In this document: one piece after another, positions 16,548 to 24,295 of the stretch
How the letters are laid out: every line of letters starts with the position of its first letter
How positions within the stretch are numbered: the first letter of the stretch is position 1
Source of the DNA: Streptomyces sp. NBC_00102
GTDB taxonomy: Bacteria; Actinomycetota; Actinomycetes; Streptomycetales; Streptomycetaceae
Assembly (NCBI RefSeq): GCF_026343115.1
Contig: NZ_JAPEMC010000005.1
Location: 62,001 to 126,000, forward strand
Direction: 5' to 3'
DNA length: 64,000 nt
Position numbers and translations under genes: made by a program
The notes under the pieces: generated by a model
The model's database searches: none
What the model saw: the letters and a program-made list of their open reading frames with translations, nothing else
What the model was told of the DNA's origin: nothing

Positions 16548-16820
16548 ATGACCGACATCTACGAAGGCCCTGCCACGCTCGTCATCGGCGACGAGGAAAC
16601 CCCGGTGATGGCCGCGCTGCGGGCCGACAGCCGGGGCACGTCCGCTTCCTGGTCGGGGACCGTCAGCGCCGACGGCCTGCAGATCGCCTTCTGGCCGGCC
16701 GTGCAGAGCGGCGGGGTCGTGATCCGCATGCCGGACGGCCGGCGCGGGACGGCCCAGATCGACATGGACGCGGAAAGCGGGAAGGCCACGCTCAGCGGAA
16801 GCGGCCAGGCGCCGTTCTGA
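16548..16820 (+). CDS. Small beta-rich hypothetical protein
   Basis: A 90-residue protein, MTDIYEGPATLVIG at the start and SGSGQAPF at the end, that looks like a single small beta-barrel. The opening resembles DUF4873-type domains (Y-x-G-P-A-T-L), but I am not certain of the family. GGAA lies shortly before the ATG. It is convergent with the sigma-fusion gene. A shared terminator-like stem lies between the two. Confidence 0.7.
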   Translation: MTDIYEGPATLVIGDEETPVMAALRADSRGTSASWSGTVSADGLQIAFWPAVQSGGVVIRMPDGRRGTAQIDMDAESGKATLSGSGQAPF

Positions 16821-16838
16821 GCCGCGCCCGGTACCCCA

Positions 16839-16870
16839 ACCGCCTCCCGGCCCCGGGGTCAGGAGGCGGT
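16839..16870. terminator. Convergent terminator-like stem
   Basis: A 9-bp perfect stem (ACCGCCTCC with GGAGGCGGT) encloses a GC-rich 14-base loop. It overlaps the stop codon of the leftward sigma-fusion gene and lies 19 bases past the stop of the rightward gene. Confidence 0.5.
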
Positions 16871-18991
16871 CATCGTCGCCCCCGCCGCCGTAGCGGCCCC
16901 GCCGCGGGGGGCGAGGAAGTCGGTGCGGGGGAGTGCGCCGTCGGCTGACCGGGGAGCCCGTGCGGAGTCTTCGTCGGTCGAGACGAACACGGTCGCATCC
17001 GTGGCACCGCCGTCCCACGTGTTGTCCGTGGAGCTGACCTGGTCGCCCAGTGCGGCGTCCCGCCCGTTCGCCACCGCCACGTTGGCGCGCGCCGCCGCGG
17101 CGGTCGTGGTCAGGTGGAAGCCGTCCACGCCGTTGCGATAGGCCGTGTTGCGGGTCAGCGAGATCCGGCCGGGGTTGCCCTCGTCGTTGAAACCCAGACC
17201 GGTGTTCTCCCAGGCGGCGTTGTTCCGTACGACATGGGCGACGGCGGCCCGGGTGTTGCCGCCGCCCAGGGTGAAGCCGTTGCCGTTGCCCTGCCAGTCG
17301 GTGTCCCGCCACCGGTTCACGCCGTTGCCGAAGGACCAGTTGCTCTCCACGGTCACCGGGCTGGTGAACCCGCCCAGGTCCAGGCCGTCGTCCGCGTTGT
17401 CGTACGTGCGGCATCCGCGCACCAGATTGCCTGCCCCGGATCCGAACTTGATCGCGAGGCCTACACCGCTGCGGCCGTGGTCGTCGGTGCCGTGATTGGC
17501 GTAGAAGTCGCTGTCGAGAACGGAGTTGGCCACCGTTCCGCCGTCGCGCAGCGTCAGACCCGACTCGGCGTTGTCGTGGAAGGAGAGGTCCTGGAAGACG
17601 GTGTGCGCACAGCCCCGGCAGACGTACGCGTGACTGGTGGAGCCGTGGATCTCCAGCCCTCGCACGGTCCAGTAGTCGGCGGTCTGGGTGACGGCCCACG
17701 AGCCCCGGGCGATGCCTGACGCGTCCACGACCGGCTGCTCGCCCGGGTAGTTGGCGAGAGTGATGCGGTGGTCGGCATCGGCGTCCGTGGTGATGTCCAC
17801 CGCTTCGGTGGGACGGTAGGTGCCGCCCCGCATGAGGATCGTCCCGCCAGGCCGGACGAGGCCGACCGCCTTGCCGAGTGTGGCGAGCGGGCGGGAGAGG
17901 CTTCCGTCGCCGCCGTCGGACCCGTCCGGGGCCACGTACAGGGTCAGCGCGGTGACGTCGTTGCCCGAGGACGGGGCAGGTGCCGTACCGGCCCGGGCGG
18001 GCGCCGTCGTCCGGGGCGTCGGGGCGGCCGACGGCGGGCCGGCCGGTGACTGCCACAGCAGGAGGGCCAACGTCCCGGCGGCGCCCCCCGCCGCGGCCAC
18101 CACGGCTGCCGCCTTCGCCTTGGAACCCGCGAGAGTGAGCGGTTCGCGCAGTCGGCCAAGGAGGGAAGGGGCGGTGGACGCGGCGGCAGCGGCGGTTTCG
18201 CGCAGCCACACCAGCAGGACCCCCGGCACGGCGACGAGCCCGATGCCGGGCAGCAGGTTCTCCGGGGTGACCAGGCCGTTTTGGTGGGCGTGGCACTGCG
18301 GGCAGTCCCGCACATGGCGGCTCAGACGCTTCCGCCACAGAGCGCCGCTCACCCCGTCCCACTCCCGCGCCTCGGACGCGAGCCCCGGGCAGCGCGGAGT
18401 GGCCGACAGGGCATGGACCAGAGTGCGCGCCGCCTCCAGCCGCTCCTTCATCCGCTGGACCCGCACGGCGGTGTGCCGGCGGTCGAGACCGAGGGAGGCG
18501 GCGAGTTCGGACCGGGTGAGACGGCCCGACGCCTCCTCCCAGTAGAGGGCGAGCAGTTGCCGGTCGGCGGGTTCGAGCCAGCGGGTGGCGCGGGCGAGAT
18601 GGCGGCGCTGACCGGTCAGGGCCAGTTCGGCGACGGTGCGTTCGGCGAAGTCCGGCAGGGGATCGGGCACGCTCTCGACGTCGTGGCGGGCGGGGTTCTC
18701 GCCCCCCGCGCGTCGTTGGTGCTGCTGGATCTCGCGGTACGCGATGGCCACCGCCCAGGAGCGGAACCTCTCGGGCTCGCGCAGTTTCGGCAGACCGCGC
18801 ACGATCCGCACCATGGTCTCCTGGACGAGGTCGTCGGTGTCCGTGTGCCCGTTCAGGGCCCGGCCGACGATCCCGTAGATCAGTGGCAGGTGGAGGGCGA
18901 CCAGCCGTTCCATCGCGCGCGGGTCACCGTCCCGCGCGGCGCGCACGAGGGAGGCGACGTCCTCCTCGGCGTCGGTCCGGTGCTCTGCCAT
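16859..18991 (-). CDS. ECF sigma factor - Zn-motif - membrane - beta-helix fusion protein
   Basis: A 710-residue single polypeptide with three parts. Residues about 10-195 are a sigma-70-like module: region 2 with DTDDLVQETMVRIVRGLPKL and FRSWAVAIAYREIQQHQRR, then region 4 with LTRSELAASLGLDRRHTAVR. Next come an HxxxCxxC motif (His226, Cys230, Cys233) like the zinc-binding anti-sigma domain, and two hydrophobic segments (about 248-263 and 294-313). After a Pro/Thr linker, residues about 345-690 form a right-handed parallel beta-helix with pectate-lyase-like repeats (YVAPDGSDGGDGSLSRPLATLGKA, then TVRGLEIHGSTSHAY and NNAAWENTGLGFNDEGN). The sigma part should be cytoplasmic and the helix outside. 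It is divergent from pectinesterase and pectate lyase genes. ATG 18991 has GGAG well placed; ATG 19012 is possible. Confidence 0.88.
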   Translation of the reverse strand: MAEHRTDAEEDVASLVRAARDGDPRAMERLVALHLPLIYGIVGRALNGHTDTDDLVQETMVRIVRGLPKLREPERFRSWAVAIAYREIQQHQRRAGGENPARHDVESVPDPLPDFAERTVAELALTGQRRHLARATRWLEPADRQLLALYWEEASGRLTRSELAASLGLDRRHTAVRVQRMKERLEAARTLVHALSATPRCPGLASEAREWDGVSGALWRKRLSRHVRDCPQCHAHQNGLVTPENLLPGIGLVAVPGVLLVWLRETAAAAASTAPSLLGRLREPLTLAGSKAKAAAVVAAAGGAAGTLALLLWQSPAGPPSAAPTPRTTAPARAGTAPAPSSGNDVTALTLYVAPDGSDGGDGSLSRPLATLGKAVGLVRPGGTILMRGGTYRPTEAVDITTDADADHRITLANYPGEQPVVDASGIARGSWAVTQTADYWTVRGLEIHGSTSHAYVCRGCAHTVFQDLSFHDNAESGLTLRDGGTVANSVLDSDFYANHGTDDHGRSGVGLAIKFGSGAGNLVRGCRTYDNADDGLDLGGFTSPVTVESNWSFGNGVNRWRDTDWQGNGNGFTLGGGNTRAAVAHVVRNNAAWENTGLGFNDEGNPGRISLTRNTAYRNGVDGFHLTTTAAAARANVAVANGRDAALGDQVSSTDNTWDGGATDATVFVSTDEDSARAPRSADGALPRTDFLAPRGGAATAAGATMTAS

Positions 18992-19384
18992 GGTCTCCGC
19001 CCCACCGGTCATACATCCGATCGATCATGCCAAGAGCCCGCATCGTGGCACAGCGCGAGCAGCCTGTACAGATTCCTTACGAGACGTCGAGCAGGCGGTT
19101 CGATGGCCTGATCGATCCACTAACACACCTGCTTACAAGCCATGTTGAGGTGCGTACGGACCGGTCGGCCGTGCAGCGGCGACGCTCCCGCGCCTGTGCT
19201 TTTGCGCGTACTCCGGCCGAACCGGCCGTGAGAAGCTCCGCTCTTTCTCGAAAATATTTCTCGGAGATTTCTGTTATCCCCGCCCTTCCCACGCATCTAC
19301 CAGGGCGCTGCGGCTCCTCCTGCCGCGGCCGGCACTCGGGTGACCGACCCCGCTGCCGTACGAGCCGCACGAAGGAGTATCCGG
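18992..19384. promoter_or_regulatory. Divergent promoter region of the pectin locus
   Basis: This 393-base gap separates the leftward sigma fusion from the rightward pectinesterase. An AT-rich patch at about 19241-19275 stands out from the GC-rich background and contains the near-palindrome GAAAATATTTC at 19250-19260. It is a candidate operator or promoter element. No gene was recognised. Confidence 0.4.
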
Positions 19385-20866
19385 ATGAAACGAGAGCACA
19401 CGACACGACCCGGCCCCGCCCGCGGGCGCCCGCACCGGCGAGGTGCCACCAGGCTGGGTGTGCTGGTGGCCGCGTTCGTGCTTGCGGTGGCGGGTCTGGT
19501 GGCAGGTGGCGCGGTATCGCCGGCCGTGGCCGCGACGTTGCCGGCGACGGGCGGGGTGTATCAGCTGGCGGTGACGAAGAGCGGTAAGTGCATCGATGTG
19601 CCGGCGGCTTCGGCGGCGAACGGTGCGTTGTTGCAGCAGTGGGGGTGCACCGCTGATTCGGACTGGCAGAACTTCACGCTGGCGTCGGCCGGTTCGGGGA
19701 CGTACCGGCTGGTGAACTTGCACAGTGGCAAGTGCGTCGATGTGCCGGATTATTCGACGGTGTCGGGGACGCGGTTGCAGCAGTACAGCTGTGCGGGTCA
19801 GACGAACCAGGCGTGGACGCTGGTGGCGAGTGGGTCGGGGACGTTCCAGATCGTCAACGTCAACAGTGGTCTCTGCATCAGTGACGAGGGTGCGTCGACC
19901 ACGAACGGCACCGCGATCATCCAGGAGACTTGCACCGCCAACACCAACAAGCAGTGGGCCTTCAAGCCCGTCTCCACCACGCACAACACCGTGGCGGCCG
20001 ACGGAACCGGGACGTACACCACCGTGCAGGCGGCCATCGACGCGGTCGGGACGGGCAACGCGAGCAGGGTCGTCATCACGATCAAGCCGGGCACCTACCG
20101 GCAGGCCGTGACCATCCCCGCCAACAAGCCCTACATCACGCTCCAGGGCACCGGCGATTCCCCCGACGACGTGGTGATCGTCGGCAACCGCAACGCGGGT
20201 GACTACGGCACCTCGGGCAGCGCCACCGTGGTCGCCCTCGGCCACGACTTCACCGCGACCAACCTGACGATGTCGAACGACTTCGACGAGAACAGCTCCG
20301 ACACCGGTGACCAGGCGCTCGCGCTCTACCTGGACGCCGACCGGGCCCTGCTGGACGACGTACGTCTCCTCGGCGACCAGGACACCTTCCTGGTCAACAA
20401 CAACGCCCGCGTCTATGTGTGGAATTCGTACGTCGAAGGCACGGTGGACTTCGTCTACGGCGGTGGCGTCGCGGTCTTCGACAACAGCCGGATCCACGAG
20501 AAGCGGACCACTGGCGGACCCATTACCGCCGCCAGCACCCCCGCCGAGCGTGCCTACGGGTTCCTCTTCTACCGGTCCACCGTCACGAGCACGGTGAACA
20601 ACACCACCCAACTCGGCCGCCCGTGGCGCCAGGACGCCCAGGTCCTCTACCGCGAGTGCACGCTCTCGGCGGCGATCGCCACCGCACAGCCGTGGACGAA
20701 CATGTCCACCAGCACCTGGCAGAACGCCCGGTTCCGTGAGTACCGCAACACCGGTGCCGGGGCCACGGTGAACGCCAACCGGCCGCAGCTCACCGACGCC
20801 CAGGCGGTCACCTACACCCCGCAGAAGTATCTCGCGGGCACCGACGGCTGGAACCCCGTCCGCTGA
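19385..20866 (+). CDS. Secreted pectinesterase with N-terminal ricin-type lectin domain
   Basis: A 493-residue CE8-type pectin methylesterase, which removes methyl groups from homogalacturonan outside the cell. A basic, then hydrophobic, N-terminus ending near AVAATLPATGG gives a Sec-type signal peptide. A ricin B-type lectin module follows (about 55-195) with three QxW-like repeats (DWQNF, NQAWTL, NKQWAF). The catalytic domain shows GDQDTFL (Asp333), GTVDFVYGGG (Asp355) and LGRPWR (Arg412), the expected acid, nucleophile and arginine. AAGGAG precedes the ATG at 19385. The ricin module DNA is almost identical to that of the next gene. Pectate lyase lies 45 bases downstream, so the two form an operon. 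Confidence 0.93.
   Translation: MKREHTTRPGPARGRPHRRGATRLGVLVAAFVLAVAGLVAGGAVSPAVAATLPATGGVYQLAVTKSGKCIDVPAASAANGALLQQWGCTADSDWQNFTLASAGSGTYRLVNLHSGKCVDVPDYSTVSGTRLQQYSCAGQTNQAWTLVASGSGTFQIVNVNSGLCISDEGASTTNGTAIIQETCTANTNKQWAFKPVSTTHNTVAADGTGTYTTVQAAIDAVGTGNASRVVITIKPGTYRQAVTIPANKPYITLQGTGDSPDDVVIVGNRNAGDYGTSGSATVVALGHDFTATNLTMSNDFDENSSDTGDQALALYLDADRALLDDVRLLGDQDTFLVNNNARVYVWNSYVEGTVDFVYGGGVAVFDNSRIHEKRTTGGPITAASTPAERAYGFLFYRSTVTSTVNNTTQLGRPWRQDAQVLYRECTLSAAIATAQPWTNMSTSTWQNARFREYRNTGAGATVNANRPQLTDAQAVTYTPQKYLAGTDGWNPVR
19472..19972 (+). repeat. 501-bp ricin-module repeat, copy 1
   Basis: Covers the end of the signal region and the whole lectin domain of the pectinesterase. It aligns without gaps to 20954-21454 with about eight differences counted by eye. 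Third positions here are visibly richer in T and A than in the catalytic domains. Confidence 0.85.
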
Positions 20867-20911
20867 TCCGGTCCGCGACTTCCTTTGCCGATACGAGAGA
20901 AGAGGAAACCC

Positions 20912-22363
20912 ATGTTCAACAGGAGTGGCACCAGGTTCGGTGCGCTGATCGCGGCGTTCGTGCTTGCGGTGGTGGGTCTGGTGGCAGGTGGTGGGGTGTC
21001 GCCGGCCGTGGCCGCGACGTTGCCGGCGACGGGCGGGGTGTATCAGCTGGCGGTGACGAAGAGCGGTAAGTGCATCGATGTGCCGGCGGCTTCGGCGGCG
21101 AACGGTGCGTTGTTGCAGCAGTGGGGGTGCACCGCTGATTCGGACTGGCAGAACTTCACGCTGGCGTCGGCCGGTTCGGGGACGTACCGGCTGGTGAACG
21201 TGCACAGTGGCAAGTGCGTCGATGTGCCGGACTATTCGACGGTGTCGGGGACGCGGTTGCAGCAGTACAGCTGTGCGGGTCAGACGAACCAGGCGTGGAC
21301 GCTGGTGGCGAGCGGGTCGGGGACGTTCCAGATCGTCAACGTCAACAGTGGTCTCTGCATCAGTGACGAGGGTGCGTCGACCACGAACGGCACCGCGATC
21401 ATCCAGGAGACCTGCACCGCCAACACCAACAAGCAGTGGGCCTTCAAGCCCGTCACGACCGGGCGTACCTGGTCGGACAAGGCGGACGGCTTCGCCTCTA
21501 CCGGCGGTGGCACCACGGGCGGCGCGGCCGGTTCCACCGTCACCGTGACCACCTACGCCGACCTGGTCAAGTACGCCACCTCCAGCAGCCCGTACGTCAT
21601 CAAGGTCGGCGCCGCGATCACGGTCGACCCGTACGGCCATGAGATCCCGGTGACCTCCGACAAGACGATCGTCGGCGTCGGCACCAAGGGTGAGATCGTG
21701 CACGGCGGATTCTTCCTGGGCACCGGCGTGCACAACGTCATCATCCGAAACCTCACCATCCGCGACGCGCAGATGACCGACGACGACCCGGACGACAAGG
21801 TCTACGACTACGACGGTATCCAGATGGACACGGCCGACCACGTCTGGATCGACCACAACCGCATCGAGCGCATGAACGACGGCCTGATCGACAGCCGCAA
21901 GGACACCAGCTACCTCACCATCTCCTGGAACGTCATGGGCACCGAGAACAAGGCCCTCGGCATCGGCTGGACCGACAACGTCACCGCCCGGATGACCATC
22001 CACCACAACTGGATCCACGACACCAACCAGCGCAACCCCAGCATCGACAACGTGGCCCTCGCCCACCTCTACGACAACTACCTCCAGAACGTCACCTCCT
22101 ACGGCAACCTCTCCCGGGGGGCTTCGAAGACCGTCATCGAGAACAGCTACTTCGAGAACGTCGCCAACCCCTTCAACATCGACACCTCGGCGGCGTCCCT
22201 GACCCAGTCGGGCAGCATCATGGTCAACTGCACCGGCAAGCAGGTGACGGCCGGCACGACCTTCACCCCGAGCAGTTACTACGCGTACACCCTGGACCCG
22301 GCGAAGGACGTGCCCGCGCTGCTCAAGGAGTACGCCGGACCGCAGAGCACGATCGGCGGCTGA
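20912..22363 (+). CDS. Secreted pectate lyase (PL1) with N-terminal ricin-type lectin domain
   Basis: A 483-residue polysaccharide lyase of family 1, cleaving polygalacturonate by beta-elimination. The signal peptide and lectin module repeat those of the upstream pectinesterase. The catalytic beta-helix begins after about residue 185 and contains the family hallmarks VWIDHNRIE, the calcium-site aspartates in YDYDGIQMDTADH and DGLIDSRKDTSYLTISWN, and the conserved arginine in TNQRNPSIDNVALAHLYDNY. The ATG at 20912 follows GAGAGAAGAGGAAA. A hairpin terminator lies about 45 bases after the stop. Acting after the esterase, it would release unsaturated oligogalacturonides. Confidence 0.93.
   Translation: MFNRSGTRFGALIAAFVLAVVGLVAGGGVSPAVAATLPATGGVYQLAVTKSGKCIDVPAASAANGALLQQWGCTADSDWQNFTLASAGSGTYRLVNVHSGKCVDVPDYSTVSGTRLQQYSCAGQTNQAWTLVASGSGTFQIVNVNSGLCISDEGASTTNGTAIIQETCTANTNKQWAFKPVTTGRTWSDKADGFASTGGGTTGGAAGSTVTVTTYADLVKYATSSSPYVIKVGAAITVDPYGHEIPVTSDKTIVGVGTKGEIVHGGFFLGTGVHNVIIRNLTIRDAQMTDDDPDDKVYDYDGIQMDTADHVWIDHNRIERMNDGLIDSRKDTSYLTISWNVMGTENKALGIGWTDNVTARMTIHHNWIHDTNQRNPSIDNVALAHLYDNYLQNVTSYGNLSRGASKTVIENSYFENVANPFNIDTSAASLTQSGSIMVNCTGKQVTAGTTFTPSSYYAYTLDPAKDVPALLKEYAGPQSTIGG
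20954..21454 (+). repeat. 501-bp ricin-module repeat, copy 2
   Basis: Second copy of the repeat at 19472-19972, inside the pectate lyase gene. Homology stops sharply at both ends, where the catalytic domains differ completely. Confidence 0.85.
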
Positions 22364-22407
22364 CCCCGCACCGACCCGCGGGGCGCGCTCCCGCCGGTCC
22401 CGGTGAA

Positions 22408-22445
22408 GACGTGCCCGCCGCGGTCACCGCCGCGACGGGCACGTC
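22408..22445 (+). terminator. Terminator after pectate lyase
   Basis: A 10-bp perfect outer stem (GACGTGCCCG with CGGGCACGTC) encloses an 18-base GC-rich loop that can form an inner hairpin. It ends the pectinesterase-pectate lyase operon. Confidence 0.65.
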
Positions 22446-22598
22446 CTCGTCGCCCCTCCGGTCCGGCGGGGTGGCCCGATCACCGGCCGGGCGAGGGACT
22501 GGGGCACCATGCAGGAGCGACACCCGCACGTCCGCACCCCACGACCAGGCAGGACGCGCACCACGGCCCGACCGGCACGGCCCGACCCGAGGATGAAC

Positions 22599-24128
22599 AT
22601 GGCGTACTTCGACAACCCCGTCATACCCGGCTTCAGCCCGGACCCGAGCATCTGCCGCGCGGGCGAGGACTACTACGTGGCCACCTCCAGCTTCGAGTAC
22701 GTACCGGGCGTGCCGCTGTGGCACAGCCGCGACCTCACGCACTGGCGGCTGATCGGACACGCCCTGGGCCGCCCCGGACAGCTGGAGCTTTCCCCCACCG
22801 CGCCCTCTTCCTCCGGCGTGTACGCCCCCACCCTGCGTCACCACGAGGGACGGTTCTGGATGATCACGACCGTGGTCGGCGGCGCCGGCACCCTGCTGGT
22901 GACCGCCGACGATCCGGCCGGGCCCTGGTCGGACCCCGTCCCCGTCGCGATACCCGGCATCGACCCCGACCTGGCCTGGGACGAGGAGGGCGACTGCTGG
23001 TGCCTCTTCTCGCACGACGGGATCAAGGGCGTGCGCATCGACCCGAACTCGGGTGAACTGCTGGGCGATCCGGTGGAGATGTGGTCGGGCACCGGACTGC
23101 AGTACCCCGAGGGGCCGCACCTGTACCGGATCGGCGACTGGTGGTACCTGCTGCTCTCCGAAGGCGGTACGGAACGCGGGCACGCCCTCTCGGTGGCCCG
23201 GTCCCGCACGCTGACAGGGCCGTTCGAGTCGCACCCCGACAACCCCGTGCTGTCGCACCGCAGTACGGACCATCCGGTGCAGAACACCGGCCACGGCGAC
23301 CTCGTGCAGGCCCACGACGGCAGCTGGTGGATGGTGCTCCTCGGCACCCGCCCCCGGGGTGACACCCCAGGCTTCCACGGCATGGGACGGGAGACCTTCC
23401 TCGCACCGGTGCGCTGGGAGGACGGGTGGCCGCTGCCGGGACCCGTGGAACTCCACGCCCAGGGGCCCGAGTTGACCCCGCACCCGTGGGCCGGGGAGCC
23501 CCGGCGTGACGACTTCGACGCCCCCGTCCTCGCTCCCCGGTGGGTGACCCTGCGCCGCCAGGACCCTGACGCCGTCGACCTCGGCACGAGGCCCGGGCAC
23601 GTCGTACTGAACTCCCGCGCGGACGGCCTGGACCGGCCCGGCGCCGTGTTCGTCGGGCAGCGCCAGCGCGATCCGGAATGCGTCGCGCGCACCAGGATCG
23701 ACGCCGCCGACGGCGGCCGCGGCGGACTCGCCGTACGGCTCGACGAGGCGCACCACTACCAGATCGAGCGGGAGGGCGACACCGTGCGCGCGGTCGCCCG
23801 GATCGGCCCGCTGCGCCAGTCCGTCGCCGAACGAACGGTGCCTGCAGGGCCGTTGACGCTACGCATCGACGTGACCACCGCCGACCTCCTGCCGCCCACC
23901 GTCACCGACCGACGTGCGGATCCGGCGGGCGCCGGTCTCCGCATCGGGGCCCCCGACGCCCTGCGGCTCGGATACGAGACGGAGGAGGGCGAGTTCGAGA
24001 TCCTCGCCGAACTGGACGGCCGCTACCTCACCACCGAGGTCGCCGGCGGATTCACCGGCAGGGTCCTCGGCATGTACGCGACCCGGGGCAGCGCGGCCTT
24101 CGACTGGTTCGAGCTGCGCCCCGCCTGA
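22599..24128 (+). CDS. GH43 glycoside hydrolase (beta-xylosidase/arabinofuranosidase type)
   Basis: A 509-residue intracellular enzyme (no signal peptide) of glycoside hydrolase family 43, five-bladed propeller fold. The three catalytic acids are readable: Asp15 in GFSPDPS, Asp122 in GIDPDLAWDEE and Glu171 in YPEGPH. A C-terminal beta-sandwich of about 190 residues follows (from about 310), as in the xylosidase/arabinosidase subfamilies. It probably trims short xylo- or arabino-oligosaccharides taken up by the cell, such as pectin or xylan side chains. The ATG at 22599 has GAGG at a proper distance; an ATG six bases earlier abuts the GAGG. A terminator separates it from the pectate lyase, so it has its own promoter. 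Confidence 0.9.
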   Translation: MAYFDNPVIPGFSPDPSICRAGEDYYVATSSFEYVPGVPLWHSRDLTHWRLIGHALGRPGQLELSPTAPSSSGVYAPTLRHHEGRFWMITTVVGGAGTLLVTADDPAGPWSDPVPVAIPGIDPDLAWDEEGDCWCLFSHDGIKGVRIDPNSGELLGDPVEMWSGTGLQYPEGPHLYRIGDWWYLLLSEGGTERGHALSVARSRTLTGPFESHPDNPVLSHRSTDHPVQNTGHGDLVQAHDGSWWMVLLGTRPRGDTPGFHGMGRETFLAPVRWEDGWPLPGPVELHAQGPELTPHPWAGEPRRDDFDAPVLAPRWVTLRRQDPDAVDLGTRPGHVVLNSRADGLDRPGAVFVGQRQRDPECVARTRIDAADGGRGGLAVRLDEAHHYQIEREGDTVRAVARIGPLRQSVAERTVPAGPLTLRIDVTTADLLPPTVTDRRADPAGAGLRIGAPDALRLGYETEEGEFEILAELDGRYLTTEVAGGFTGRVLGMYATRGSAAFDWFELRPA

Positions 24129-24140
24129 CGGATCGCCCGC

Positions 24141-24170
24141 GGGCCGGCTGCTCGTCCTGACGGCCGGCCC
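24141..24170. terminator. Terminator after GH43 gene
   Basis: An 8-bp stem (GGGCCGGC with GCCGGCCC) lies 12 bases past the GH43 stop codon, between convergent genes. Confidence 0.5.
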
Positions 24171-24295
24171 ACCGCGATGTGCCGCTTCGGGACACCGGGG
24201 TGGGCCGGCAAGGTCGCTGCGGGCCTCACCGGCCTTCCGGGCCTCACCGGATCCCGCGGTCGGTGCGCGTCGGTGTACGAGCGACGAGCGCCGTC

